A stretch of 20,479 bases of DNA. Origin: Phaeoceros laevis. Taxonomy: Eukaryota; Anthocerotophyta; Anthocerotopsida; Notothyladales. Of the stretch, positions 1 through 9,128 are shown one piece after another. The translations under genes were made by a program, and so were the position numbers. The notes under the pieces were generated by a model. It was not told where the DNA came from, ran no database searches, and worked only from the letters and a program-made list of their open reading frames with translations. The stretch is from positions 1 to 20,479 of the forward strand of contig JBNGIQ010002348.1 of the NCBI GenBank assembly GCA_049999765.1. Reading direction: 5' to 3'. The first letter of the stretch is position 1. Each line of letters begins with the position of its first letter.

Positions 1-417
1 GGCTGGAAGGGCGCTGTGTGCCAAGTATGGAGCAGGCTATTACATTCAGCGATAGCGTGGCTGCGGGGCGGAGCTGGCCGGCAGGAGGTTGAACAGGGCG
101 CCCTCCACAGCGCTGCAGCTTCTCCATCTCCCCCTTTTGGAGCACTTGGCCGTAGCACTTTCACTTGGTAAGTGAAAGAAAAAGTTTGAAGGAACAGTCC
201 ATAGTTCTCTAGGCAGCTGCCTCGCAAATATGTAAGCAAAATCGGGCCTCCTGCTCCATTCTTGCTTACAATGCGAGCGCCTGGGGAGCGAGCCCGTGCT
301 CAGCATACCCGTTAATCGTGTAATTCCAAGCCTGCCGTGTTGTAACGCCGCTGAGGCACGCTGCCGTGAGAAGAATGCGTACTGTCTATATATTTTATAA
401 TTCATGTATTTTACAGT
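1..417. other. GC-rich flank with no recognised gene
   Basis: No product could be recognised here. The minus strand is open for 119 codons over 46-405, but the translation is rich in Arg, Ser and Pro without any motif I know, so it is probably a by-product of the high GC content. A donor-like GGTAAGTG lies at about 166-173 and an acceptor-like T-rich stretch ending in TTTTACAG lies at 409-415, so part of a spliced transcript on the plus strand is possible but unsupported. Confidence 0.3.
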
Positions 418-560
418 GAGCAGGATAGCCCGGGTGGTAGGGCCCCGTAATACGGGATGCCAGGTTGTGAGTTCGAACTCATGCAGTACTAATAGGTGTT
501 AGTAACCGGGGTTCATAGGCTCGGTTCTCGCACAGACCGTGGGATTCTTTTTCAATTTTT
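418..560 (+). mobile_element. tRNA-derived SINE-like element
   Basis: A Pol III type 2 promoter is visible. A box-A-like TAGCCCGGGTGG lies at 426-437 and a box-B-like AGTTCGAACTC lies at 470-480, spaced as in a tRNA. The sequence between does not fold into a convincing full tRNA cloverleaf and runs on for about 80 nt into a T-rich stretch (547-558), so I read it as a SINE head with a short body rather than a working tRNA gene. No clear target-site duplication was found, so both ends are approximate. Confidence 0.55.
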
Positions 561-599
561 GATATATGGGGTTAAAACCATATGACTTCTATAGGGCGT

Positions 600-990
600 A
601 CATATGACTTTGGTGTGGATCGTAATCAACATTCAAGCCATATCGGTTGAAAGATATGCCTTCCGTATGAGTTGGAGTCAATATTTAATCCACATGGATT
701 GAAACATGTCTTTTTCGTATGGACTCTCATCAATACTGAATCCACGAGGTGGAAACATATGACTTCGTCAATATTTAATTCACATGGATTGAAACATGTC
801 TTTTTCGTATGGACTCTCATCAATACTGAATCCACGAGGTGGAAACATATGACTTCCGTAGGGGGAGCGATAAACATTGAAACCACACGGGTATCTGCCA
901 TTGATTTCAATTTGCTGCGAATCCATGTGGAAATCGTGTGGATTTTTGTCTAAGATTCCGCACGGAAAGACCACCACGTGGATTCAACAC
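600..990. repeat. Degenerate satellite with two 90-bp tandem units
   Basis: Two 90-bp units, 677-766 and 767-856, are almost identical (one C/T difference seen near their starts). Each unit is a dimer of related subunits of about 51 and 39 bp, both opening with CAATA(C/T)T and holding a small palindrome such as AATCCACATGGATT or TCCACGAGGTGGA. A more diverged unit precedes them (about 625-676), and scattered relatives with the TCCAC/GTGGA core continue to about 990. Open frames cross the block on both strands only because 90 is a multiple of three. I do not consider them coding. Confidence 0.85.
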
Positions 991-1690
991 GGAATCAAGG
1001 GGGGGTAAGATTTGAGATGAACAAAGTTGTTATTACATGTCCCGATGGATAGAAACAACCATTCGACAAAGCATGCATCCCATTTTGGGAAATACTTAGC
1101 CCCTTGTTAGCATTACTGCCAACATGTGATCATGTGCTAAAAACATATGTCATAGCCGTGTTGGCAACTGTTTGTAAAATAAATGCAGAGTTGTCACAAG
1201 ATAAAAAGTGATACACAATACCTTTTCTAGCATACACACACACCAGAGGAATACCAAGTGTGTGTGCGTATGTGTTATTTGAGGAGGTTAGACGGTTCTA
1301 TTGAGGATCCCCCCTTGCCCATAAGTGGGCACCCGTCGGCTAAGCTAACGGGTATAGTAAAATTTATGTTGGGAAAAATATGTTGCCGATCTTCCATTAG
1401 ACACGGTTCCTAGGGAGACCCCCACCATTCTCTAAAGTGAGAGGATGGGTTGTTATGGTTGGCTTGCGATACTTTTACCAAAATAAAGTTTTTGAGGTTA
1501 TTTGAATAATTCACGACTCAAACATTAAGCCATATTATATTCTTTTAAGAGAGAAGTAAAAGAAATCCATGAGAAGAGTAAACTTGTAAAGAGTGCTGTA
1601 TGACGAAGATTGAACGGTATGGTAAATTGCGTAACACGTCTTAGATTCGTTTGTTTAAATTGTTATGACGGTTGACTAGTAAGAGATCTG
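991..1690. other. Non-coding stretch, AT-rich, two foldbacks
   Basis: No gene is visible. A foldback of alternating AC and GT runs spans 1231-1272, with arms CATACACACACAC and GTGTGTGTGCGTATG around a 14-nt loop. A short hairpin, ACCCGT/ACGGGT, lies at 1331-1353. The rest is unremarkable AT-rich sequence. Confidence 0.4.
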
Positions 1691-2088
1691 TTGAGAAAAA
1701 AGCGAATTTTTACTGTGTGGCATCCTAGTACGGCTGTCACGGCGGGCAACAGTGCTTCTTGTCCACCGCGTACAACGGGAATCGCATACCAGTTCGGGCT
1801 TGGTTCCGGCTCTCACGCGTTCAAAATCGGGGCAGCCTCGGGAATGGGGTACGAAGCAACAACCTCAGGGAAGGAATGCAGCAGGCAGAGATGGGAGGCG
1901 GCGGCGGTTGGCAGCGTGGCGGCGAGCACAGAGCAATTGGCGGGGAGCTATACATCCGTCCAGATGCGCTGTTTATATTCGGATTGTGTTGAATGTTATC
2001 CATGTTTGGTTTTGTCTGAGCTTGGTAGCTTATACTGTATGTATCGTTGTGCATGGAGATGTTTTCATCTTGATTTGTGGGCAGTGTT
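1691..2088 (+). other. Open frames of unknown meaning
   Basis: Several overlapping plus-strand frames are open here (1691-2095, 1752-2228, 1759-1992). None shows a recognisable domain, and the three frames look equally protein-like, which argues that the GC-rich composition keeps them open. A gene exon cannot be excluded because the region differs in composition from the AT-rich sequence on its left. I assign no function. Confidence 0.2.
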
Positions 2089-3033
2089 CGACTGAATTGT
2101 GGATTGTGCTGATCAGGTGGTTTGTTATAGATGTGCTTGTGATGCTAGGGTGGACCAGGGCACACAAGCGAGGTAACTGCTATGGGTTCCTCATGGAGAT
2201 TGACTGGAGATGGCTCGGCAGGTTATGAAGAGTACCATAGTAGTCATTTCTGGGGTTTCTGGCCAACTTGCTTGCTGGGGGAAATCATAGGCAATTTTGT
2301 TCGTAAACTATACTGTCAATCTGGTCGGCAATAGATGTTTTGTGCTTGAGTTGTAATCAAGGTTGGACTGAATTATGGGTTGTGCTGATCAGGTGTTTTG
2401 TTATAGATGTGCTGGTGATGCAGAGGGGAACCAGGGCACACAAGCGAGATAGCTGGTTGGGTAGTGGCCTATATGTGTTTTGTTATGGCTGTGGACAGTA
2501 TGAGTTTTGCTTGTTGAACGGGCATGCAGCCCGTTCAACTATACTGTCAAGCTGGCTGCGCAACTCTCCCTGTTTCCACATCTCTGGATGTCAAAACATG
2601 TACATTTCGTTGGCAGATGGACGTGGAGCTACATTGAATTTACCCTTCATGGCTGGAGGAAACAGCAGGGCCGAACAGTCGCAGACACTGGAATGGCTCC
2701 TTTGCTGCAATGGCTGAAGACGCTCAACCTTTTGAAGTACCGCCCATCTCTTTGTCAAAGAGGAGGTTGACTGGGATACCCTTCAATGGCTCAAAGACGA
2801 GGTCTATATTAAAGTTGTGATGGCTGGATGATGACATGATGATATGATGATATTTGTGGCTTAGCAGGGAAATCTGTTGAGTGTTAATAAATGTTGGACT
2901 GAATTATGGGTTGCGCTGATCAGGTGTTTTGTTATTTATGTGCTGGTGATGCAGAGGGGACCAGGGCACACAAGCGAGATAGGTTGTGGTTTGTGGCCTA
3001 TGTAAGTTTCGTTATGGCTATGGACAGTATGAG
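2089..3033. repeat. Interspersed GT-rich repeat, three copies
   Basis: Copies lie at about 2089-2180, 2361-2504 and 2893-3033. All share GACTGAATT, TGATCAGGTG, TTTGTTAT and CAGGGCACACAAGCGAG in the same order. The second and third copies are longer, share a further stretch ending in GGACAGTATGAG, and are each preceded by a related TAATAA/TAATCAA leader. Another short repeat, AACTATACTGTCAA, occurs at 2306 and 2537. The copies are direct, unequal in spacing and diverged, so this is a local dispersed repeat family rather than a tandem array. Nothing coding is recognised between them. Confidence 0.75.
2513..2539. repeat. Perfect 11-bp inverted repeat
   Basis: GTTGAACGGGC (2513-2523) is followed after five bases, ATGCA, by its exact reverse complement (2529-2539). 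It lies just after the second copy of the local GT-rich repeat. It could be a hairpin in a transcript or the fold of a small element, but no target duplication or terminator-like tail is evident. Confidence 0.7.
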
Positions 3034-3239
3034 TCTTCAAAACTCATTGTAGACACTGTTGGCAAAGTGCAAGAGCGTAGAGAGGATGCTTACAGGGTTT
3101 AGAAGTGCTTACAATGTGTTTACGTGGAATGCCATGATCGCAGAAAACCCTTAGCACGGACTGGAATAAGTTCCCAATTTCCGATTGTGGTGAAGATGTG
3201 GAATGCGGCAGCAGGATGGAATAATGTATGATCTCTTAT

Positions 3240-4125
3240 CTATTGAGTTACATCAGATTGACTTCTTAGATGCATGTGGAATGCCTGAGAAGTCCCTAAA
3301 TGTGTTTTAAAGGATATATCGCATCTATCATCCTGATCACTAGAGGACTCTTGGTCTGAATGACTAGCCTCGTCTGTATCTGTATCCAGCTCTGAGTTGG
3401 ACTCACGTGCTGGGGAGCATTGCAGCGGGTCTGTATGTTGGATGTGAGCTAACATGTCATATAGAAAGGTACCTTGGTGATATGGTGTCTGCTGATAGAC
3501 TTCTTTCATAGTATTGACTGGACAAAGGATTGCTCCATGCCTACATCTATACTTCTGTCAGGGGGCATTCTTAAATCATATGCATTTCTATGTCCTCAAC
3601 TGGCTCATGACATAAGTGACACGGAGGTTGTAAAGTACCATCTTGTTGCATCCATGTGTGTCTTCTGGACCATGTAGTAGCTTGTAGCCTAACATGTATA
3701 ATCGCTTTGACATGTGAGAACGGGATCGATTGCTACAGATATGTTTGAAGGCAGAGGCGTGGAACTCCAATATTTTTCACATACACTTGTTGTCTACTAG
3801 TCTGATAGGCGGTATCCCAGATTTGGCATAGACAAGCCCGCCTAATCAGCTCCGGTGTAAGTTGGTCCAAGGTGTACTCCTGTAATCCCCACTTCATCAA
3901 CCATGTGTGCCAGTCGTTCAGCCATCCCGTTTTGTTATGCTCTAGCATAGTATGAAAAACAGCTAGTGCTATGTTTGGCAGCCGGTCAGATGGAAGGGCA
4001 GCTAATTGCTGCAGGAATTGCTCAGTTTTTATGATGGCCTCCACTTCAATTGGACATATACCAAGCTCAACATGCATTGTAGCTGTGCATGTATCTTGTG
4101 GTATCCGAAAGTGTCTCTTGAAGAA
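3240..4125 (-). pseudogene. LINE ORF2 C-terminal part with Cys/His motif
   Basis: This continues the reverse transcriptase frame past an in-frame TGA at 4126-4128. The first part (4125 to about 3733) reads well as the thumb and connection region typical of LINE ORF2. A frameshift near 3720 then moves the reading frame. In the shifted frame a CHLCHEPVEDIEMHM stretch (about 3590-3635) resembles the Cys-Cys-His motif found near the C terminus of many LINE proteins. A further frame, 3509-3240, is acidic and Ser/Asp-rich. It fits as the tail of the same protein but is not diagnostic. It ends in TAG at 3240-3242. Assignment rests mainly on position and on the Cys/His motif. Confidence 0.6.
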
Positions 4126-5638
4126 TCATCGTTGGACTCTTTCGAGCTGCTGCCAACTTTCTTTTGTACAGCCAACTGCCCAAATGGGTGCAGCGTACAA
4201 TAGCTTTGGTAAGATGCATTGTCGATAGAAAGTGATCATGGGCACTGTATGTAAGAAATGCCTGTTAAGAGCCTTGGAGCTGATGAAGAACGAAGCTGCA
4301 GTTGCCGCATCCATCCGGGAATGCCTGGCTTCATGGATTCGTTTTTTGGCGAACAACATCATCCCCAGGTTTTTATACAGATCTGAAATTGTAATGGTCT
4401 CTGATGCCCAGTAGAATGCTGGTTGCAGATGATTGCTAGTGTTTTTGAAGACAAGGATAGCCGTTTTCTTGAGATTAACCTGTAGATGGAACTCCGTGCA
4501 GAATTCGTGTAATATTTTGAGCTGTGCTTGCAGGCCAGCTGGGGATAGCGAGAGCAAAACAAGGTCATCTGCAAATAGCAACATATCTATGGCTAGCTCT
4601 AGGAGATATGGCGCGTCATAGTCCATTGCTTGAGTGAGCCTTCTCTGCAACTCTTGTAGGTAAAAGGCAAAACAGGTAGGTGATAGTGGGCAGCCTTGTC
4701 TCAAGCCCATATTGCTCTGAAATGGAGCCGAGCGGCCTTGCTCTGTCCGAACTGAATGTTGCAGTGCTGGTACATGAGCTGGATGGCTCTAATCAGGTTC
4801 AGGGGTATGCCCATCTTCTCCATTACGCTCCAAAGCTGAGCCCTGGGGAGTCAAAAGCCTTCCTTAAGTCCACAAAACATGCGTAGAGCTTTTGATGTCT
4901 TGTTTTAGCTTGCTCGATAACAGCTCGGAGAGTGAAGAGGTGATGAAGACAATTATATGTCTTTCGAAACCCGGCTTGGAATGTTTGATCATAATGAAGC
5001 ATGTATGGGCTGACCAATGTGTGGATGACTGACGCGTATAGCTTGTAGAACATTGAGTTCAACATGATACAACGGAAGTTGTCAGGATCATTTAAGTGGC
5101 CCGCCTTATGCAATGGATTCAAGTCTGCCTCACCCCACGTGCGTGGGAAATTTCCCGAGGTATGAATCTCATTGCATATTTGAGCTAAGACAGCCGGGAG
5201 TTTGCTGTCGACTAGTAGTTTGAAATACTCCACCCGTAACCCATATCTGTCCGCTGCTTTTCCAGATTTTATAAGCGATATTGCATGAGCTACATTCTGT
5301 TCTGTGAATACTGGTGAATCTGGTTGTCGTGGATAGAGGTCAACAGCTATTGTGTGTAGCTGCAATGGGGACTGGAATAACGCCCTTCCGTACTGCTCCC
5401 AGGTCTGCAATGTGATTTGGGACGGTGGCTTGTTCCTGTTCTTGATGAGTGCAAAGAAGGCTTTTGGGTTCCATCTGATATCCGCAATTGCCTGAGATTG
5501 CAGTTTGCTTTCATAAGCTCCAAGTTTTTCTCTTTTAAGAGTTGAGTATAGATTGCAGAGGCTGCGATACTCTTCTTTGCACATGATCTCACCCGTAGCA
5601 TCCTGATTGAGCATGGCTTGTAATTGGTGTTGCAGATC
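4126..5638 (-). pseudogene. LINE reverse transcriptase domain, frameshifted
   Basis: This is the reverse transcriptase that copies LINE RNA into the target site. Conserved blocks are visible in order: the finger region with GKAADRYGLRVEYFK and NFRCIMLNSMFYKL (about 5260-5050), the palm block FVDLRKAFDS that carries the first catalytic Asp (about 4850), GLRQGCPLSP (about 4700), and the catalytic FADD motif in LLFADDLVLLS (about 4565-4590). Two single-base frameshifts lie between 4823 and 4710, one just after KAFDS and one just before the QGCPLSP block. The frame upstream is the same as that of the endonuclease C-terminal half and is separated from it only by a TAA at 5639-5641. A TGA at 4126 interrupts the frame towards the tail. 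Family assignment is secure. The precise LINE clade cannot be told by eye. Confidence 0.9.
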
Positions 5639-6206
5639 TTAACATTCGCTATCATGCCACATTTTACCCTTTGAGCCTTTGGTCTTGTTGGTGAGTTGAA
5701 GTTTTGTGCCATGTTTTTGAATGCCTGCCATAAAGCTATGGTGCAACACTGAAACCTTTTCCAACAAGGGCTTCTTGCCATTGTATTGTTGAAAACACTG
5801 CAGCGTGGATGTCACATAACTTTTGAAAGCCTCCTGATCCTGTTTCCTGACAATATGTGACATGGTCTGGGCAGGGTGTTCCGGAGGTGGTGGAAAGGTC
5901 ATTTTTGGCAGTTGGAACTGCACCAAGAGCGGCATGTGATCTGATCCTTGCCTCTGTGGCAGAACTTTGAACTCTTTGATGGACTGGATGGATAACATTG
6001 GGGCCAAGGGTAGATCGACTGTACTCTGCCTCAATGAAGTTCCAGAATTGGCCCATCTCTTATTTTTGATCTGTGCACGAGACCTGCAGGTGATGCTTCC
6101 AGATTCTGGAAATTGGCGAATACTATTTACTATGATCATGCTCCTTCTTAGCATGTCAAGAAGCAAGCTTGCTCGATGGCCTGAATGCTGACTGTCTGCT
6201 GATTCC
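5639..6206 (-). pseudogene. LINE endonuclease, C-terminal half
   Basis: This is the C-terminal half of an AP-like (exonuclease-endonuclease-phosphatase) endonuclease, which nicks target DNA for reverse transcription. The diagnostic GSDHMPLLVQF near 5930-5962 carries the SDH signature with the catalytic His. Upstream sequence matches the usual region in which the protein describes a list of buried strands (RASLLLDMLRRSMIIVNS). The frame starts exactly at the copia junction: bases 6202-6206 are the ATTCC target duplication. It continues in frame from the N-terminal half at 12998-13553. It ends at a TAA (5639-5641) beyond which the same frame stays open into the reverse transcriptase. A bulky Gln-rich linker (QHQLQAM) follows. 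Confidence 0.85.
6202..6206. repeat. Copia target-site duplication, left copy
   Basis: ATTCC lies immediately left of the copia LTR and is repeated immediately right of the other LTR at 12998-13002. Five base pairs is the usual duplication length for copia integrases. Confidence 0.9.
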
Positions 6207-6457
6207 TGAAGAAAAAGGTTAGGATCAAATGCATAGATTAGAAAGAGATCAAGAAAGAGTAATTTACTTAGCGCGCACACTCCTCTTAAAGAAGGAGGTG
6301 GCGGCGGTTGGCCGCGTCCCGTCGTAAGGATGGCGGTTGAGTTCTTAGGGCACGACATTATAGTCGTGCCCCCTTACATTACATCGTTTGACGTTTCGAC
6401 TATTAAATACTAATGCCTATATATAATGTCTACTTAAATAACTTCTATATTTTTATA
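6207..6457 (-). repeat. Copia 3' LTR
   Basis: This 251-bp direct repeat matches 12747-12997. On the plus strand it runs from TGAAGAA to TTTTTATA, so its ends are TG and TA, not the usual TG and CA. It contains an A-rich block and an inner GGGCACGACATTATAGTCGTGCCC hairpin-like stretch (about 6339-6362). The polypurine tract abuts it at 6458. Confidence 0.95.
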
Positions 6458-6466
6458 CTCCCACTT
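6458..6466 (-). other. Polypurine tract of the copia element
   Basis: On the minus strand AAGTGGGAG lies directly against the 3' LTR, the expected position for the primer of plus-strand DNA synthesis. It is short but fully purine except for one T. Confidence 0.7.
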
Positions 6467-6533
6467 AGACTTATGTATAGCTAATGTACTTAAATCAACC
6501 GACACGTTTACTTGCTGCGACTATTTCCTCCTC

Positions 6534-7040
6534 GTGCGTGAGGCCCCTGCTAGGGTTTCAGGTACTTCACTTTCTCACGTCATGGTGTGGTGCTTGGCGG
6601 CGATTCTGCTCCAGTCTGCGGAGTTGGTGCTGCTTGCAATCCAAGTCCGGATGCTCCGCAGGAAGCCATGTTTGGTGTGCGCCGGATTTGCGAAGTTGCA
6701 CTCGTTGGAGGCTGAGCCCAAGGCCGCTTATGCGCAGTGGTACCATGCTCAGGGTTATCCACAGCTAGTCGAAGGCGCTCCCTTCTGGTATCTGCCGAAC
6801 TGCTCCGATAGATTCATATATGCTGGCAGCGAGTTCTCAGAAGATGGTCGTCTCATCCTTCGCTATGGTAAGTGCCCCAAGACATAGGCTCCCACTGCTC
6901 CTGAGCTCCTGCTTGACTCACCTGCGCTTGTGCCTTGTATGCATGCAGAACCGTGGTACAAATGTTCTACAGTGATGCCTCAGCGCCGGTTTCAAGGGTG
7001 GAAACATGCAGGTTTAGGTTGCCTGGTTGATACTGCCTAG
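6534..7040 (+). pseudogene. Antisense intron-bearing gene fragment inside copia
   Basis: Between copia pol and its 3' LTR, on the opposite strand to the element, lies a spliceable reading frame. Exon 1 is open from 6534 (a likelier start is the ATG at 6582) to 6867 and begins with a hydrophobic run (CLAAILLQSAELVLLAIQV) that could be a signal anchor. The donor G|GTAAGT at 6868, an 81-bp intron and the acceptor TGCATGCAG ending at 6948 give a phase-1 junction. Exon 2 then stays open to a TAG at 7038-7040 and encodes EPWYKCSTVMPQRR and onward. The piece is more GC-rich than the copia around it. I do not recognise the family. It may be a captured host exon pair, or an accessory antisense ORF kept by this copia lineage. 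Confidence 0.6.
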
Positions 7041-8496
7041 TGGGGAATAGCTATCTAAGTGTCAGGCATGCTTGTGAGGCCCATGGCCTTACAGAACTTC
7101 TCATGTTTGTCCCTTGCAAGAGCTTTTGTTAGAACATCTGCTACGTTCTCTTCTGTTGGACAATATTGCATATTAGCATTCCCGTCATTGACAACTTGCC
7201 TAATGAAATGATGCTTTATGTCAATGTGTTTTGTACGTGAATGCATCACAGGGTTTCGGGTTAACGCTATTGCGGATTGGTTGTCACAGAGAAGCAGTGT
7301 CGGGGCTGTTTGCTCTTCATCGAGTGATGCCAGCAGCGATCTTGTGTATACAATATCCTGCGCTGCTGTTGCAGTAGATGCATACTCCGCTTCAGTGGAA
7401 GAAAGGGCAATCACACGCTGCTTCTTGCTATACCAGGATATAATTGTTGAATTGTACTCATCCTTTCCAAGCATAAGACAGTTGGCAGATACTAACTTCC
7501 TTGTATCACTGTTTGCAGCCCAGTCAGCGTCGGTGAAGCAGGTAAGTGTTAGCTTCTCTAGCCATTTCCTATATAGAAGGCCATGTGTTGGCGTTCCCTT
7601 TAGATATCGCATGATCCTTTGGACTGCTGCCCAATGCGGGCTTCCATAATTTGTACGAAATTGAGCGGTAGCTCCCACTGACTGTGACAGCTCCGGACGG
7701 GTCCAGTCCTAAAGTATATTAGTGTGCAGACTGCAGACCGATAAGGGACTGACTCCATTTTCTGCCTTTCCTCTTCAGATTTTGGGCATTGCTCCAACGT
7801 GAGCTTGTCACCCACAGCAAGAGGAGTTGCCGCAGGCTTGCAATCTTGCATTCTGAACCTGATTAATACTTGTCTTATAGACTGACTTTGGTGTATAGAG
7901 ACTGTATGCAGGGCTAGGTTCTGAACTATCTGAAACCTGAGGAAATATGTGAGCTGACCCACATCCGTCATGCTGAATTCAGATGTCAAGATGCCCTTGA
8001 CCTTGTCCATGAGCGCAGCATTGCTGGCAATAATTACTGCATCGTCTACATAGAGTGCCATGTATACTACACCATTGAGATCATACAGCTTGTACACATA
8101 ATTGTTGGAGTCACTTTGTACAAACCCTGAATCTTTAAGGTACTGGTCTATCCGCTTATACCAGGCTCTTGGTGACTGTTTTAAGCCATATATTGTTTTT
8201 ATGAGCTTGCACACTTTGTTTGGATACTTCTTGTCTTCGAACCCCTCAGGCTGCCTCATATAGATGGTCTCTTCCAAGGTATCCTTCAGAAATGTTGTTT
8301 TAACATCCATGTGATGCATTTTGTAGTCATGTTGGGCAGCTATGGCTAGCAGGGTTCTAACAGACGTGGCTCTTACTACAGGTGAGAAAGTCTCGGTGTA
8401 ATCCAGCCCTTCCACCTGACTGTATCCACGATCAACAAGGCGTGCCTTGTATCTTGCAATAGAGCCGTCTTGTGCTACTTCTTTTTGAACACCCAT
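6992..8496 (-). pseudogene. Copia reverse transcriptase and RNase H
   Basis: This is the C-terminal half of copia Pol, which copies the element RNA and removes the RNA strand. The reverse transcriptase starts with ARYKARLVDRGYSQ, then shows DYTETFSPVV, MDVKTTFL (first catalytic Asp), KTIYGLKQSPRAWY and the catalytic LYVDDAV. The RNase H part shows CFTDADWA, ALSSTEAEY and LCDNQSAI with their Asp-Glu-Asp residues. A single-base frameshift near 7690 separates the reverse transcriptase frame from the RNase H frame, and another near 8480 separates it from the upstream part. The RNase H frame meets TAG at 7055-7057. If that codon is sense, the frame continues through a second TAG (7037-7039) to TGA at 6992-6994, overlapping the antisense exon 2. 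Confidence 0.93.
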
Positions 8497-9128
8497 TTAC
8501 ATGTGACGGCCTTGCGGCCTGGGGGAAGTTCAACAAGTTCCCATGTTTTATCGTCTATGAGAGACTGGTATTTTGATTGGATAGCCACATGCCATTTTGC
8601 AGCTTCATGTGAACTTATTGCTTCCTTATACGACTATGGCTCGCCTAGGTCCACAGGCTCACCTTGCTCCTCCACAAGAAATGAGTTGTATGTGAGCGGA
8701 GGCATTTGCCACTCATCTGGCGACGAGGTATGCCTTCTCGCACTTCTCCTTACAGCTCTTCAAGTACATAGACCTCAGTATGTGCTGGTTCCACGCCATC
8801 ATCCACTGGTGCTGACTCATCATCGTTGTCCATATGTACAGCCTCCATGTCATCATTGTTTGCCATGTCATTACCATCAGATCCTTGACTAGACACATCA
8901 TCATCGGGGAAGTAGCTAGGTTCCTCGACATGCGTGTCTGGTGAGCTCTGTTGGGCTACGGCTTGTGGACTGGACGCTGCCTGTGGACTGGATGACTGCC
9001 CATGTGGAAAGATACATGTACAGGTGGTTGCAAGGATACTAACTGCTCAAGTGAATGTATCCCTATATCCATGTCTTCTGAATTGCTGCTAGATGCATCG
9101 GTGCTGAGAGGAGGTAGTTGAGGAGGCA
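8497..9128 (-). pseudogene. Copia Pol linker between integrase and reverse transcriptase
   Basis: This region joins integrase to reverse transcriptase and is broken by frameshifts near 8720, 8990 and 8480. Read in short pieces it gives the usual copia features: a Ser/Pro/Gln-rich part, a strongly acidic stretch rich in Asp and Asn (about 8765-8905), and then the conserved run into the reverse transcriptase with SYKEAISSHEAAKW (about 8595-8633) and WELVELPPGRKAV (about 8510-8550). The in-frame stops TAA at 8750-8752 (EEL_GEV) and TAG at 8634-8636 (GEP_SYKE) lie in otherwise convincing coding sequence. Proteins of this family often carry Lys or Gln at the second site. Confidence 0.75.

Noticed and set aside
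418-497. Functional tRNA gene
   Set aside because: Box A and box B are present but a full cloverleaf with paired acceptor stem is not seen; a SINE head fits better. The same applies to 11513-11570.
677-856. CRISPR-like array
   Set aside because: Two long near-identical tandem units with no unique spacers, in eukaryotic retroelement-rich DNA.
626-953. Open frames on both strands through the satellite, with repeated peptide segments
   Set aside because: The 90-bp repeat length is a multiple of three, which keeps frames open in both directions; no protein signal beyond the DNA repeat.
1752-2228. 158-codon plus-strand ORF as a gene
   Set aside because: Three overlapping frames are equally open, there is no motif, and the end runs into a dispersed repeat.
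8470-8892. Plus-strand ORF of 140 codons in copia
   Set aside because: Shadow of the copia Pol linker on the other strand, which shows clear family motifs.
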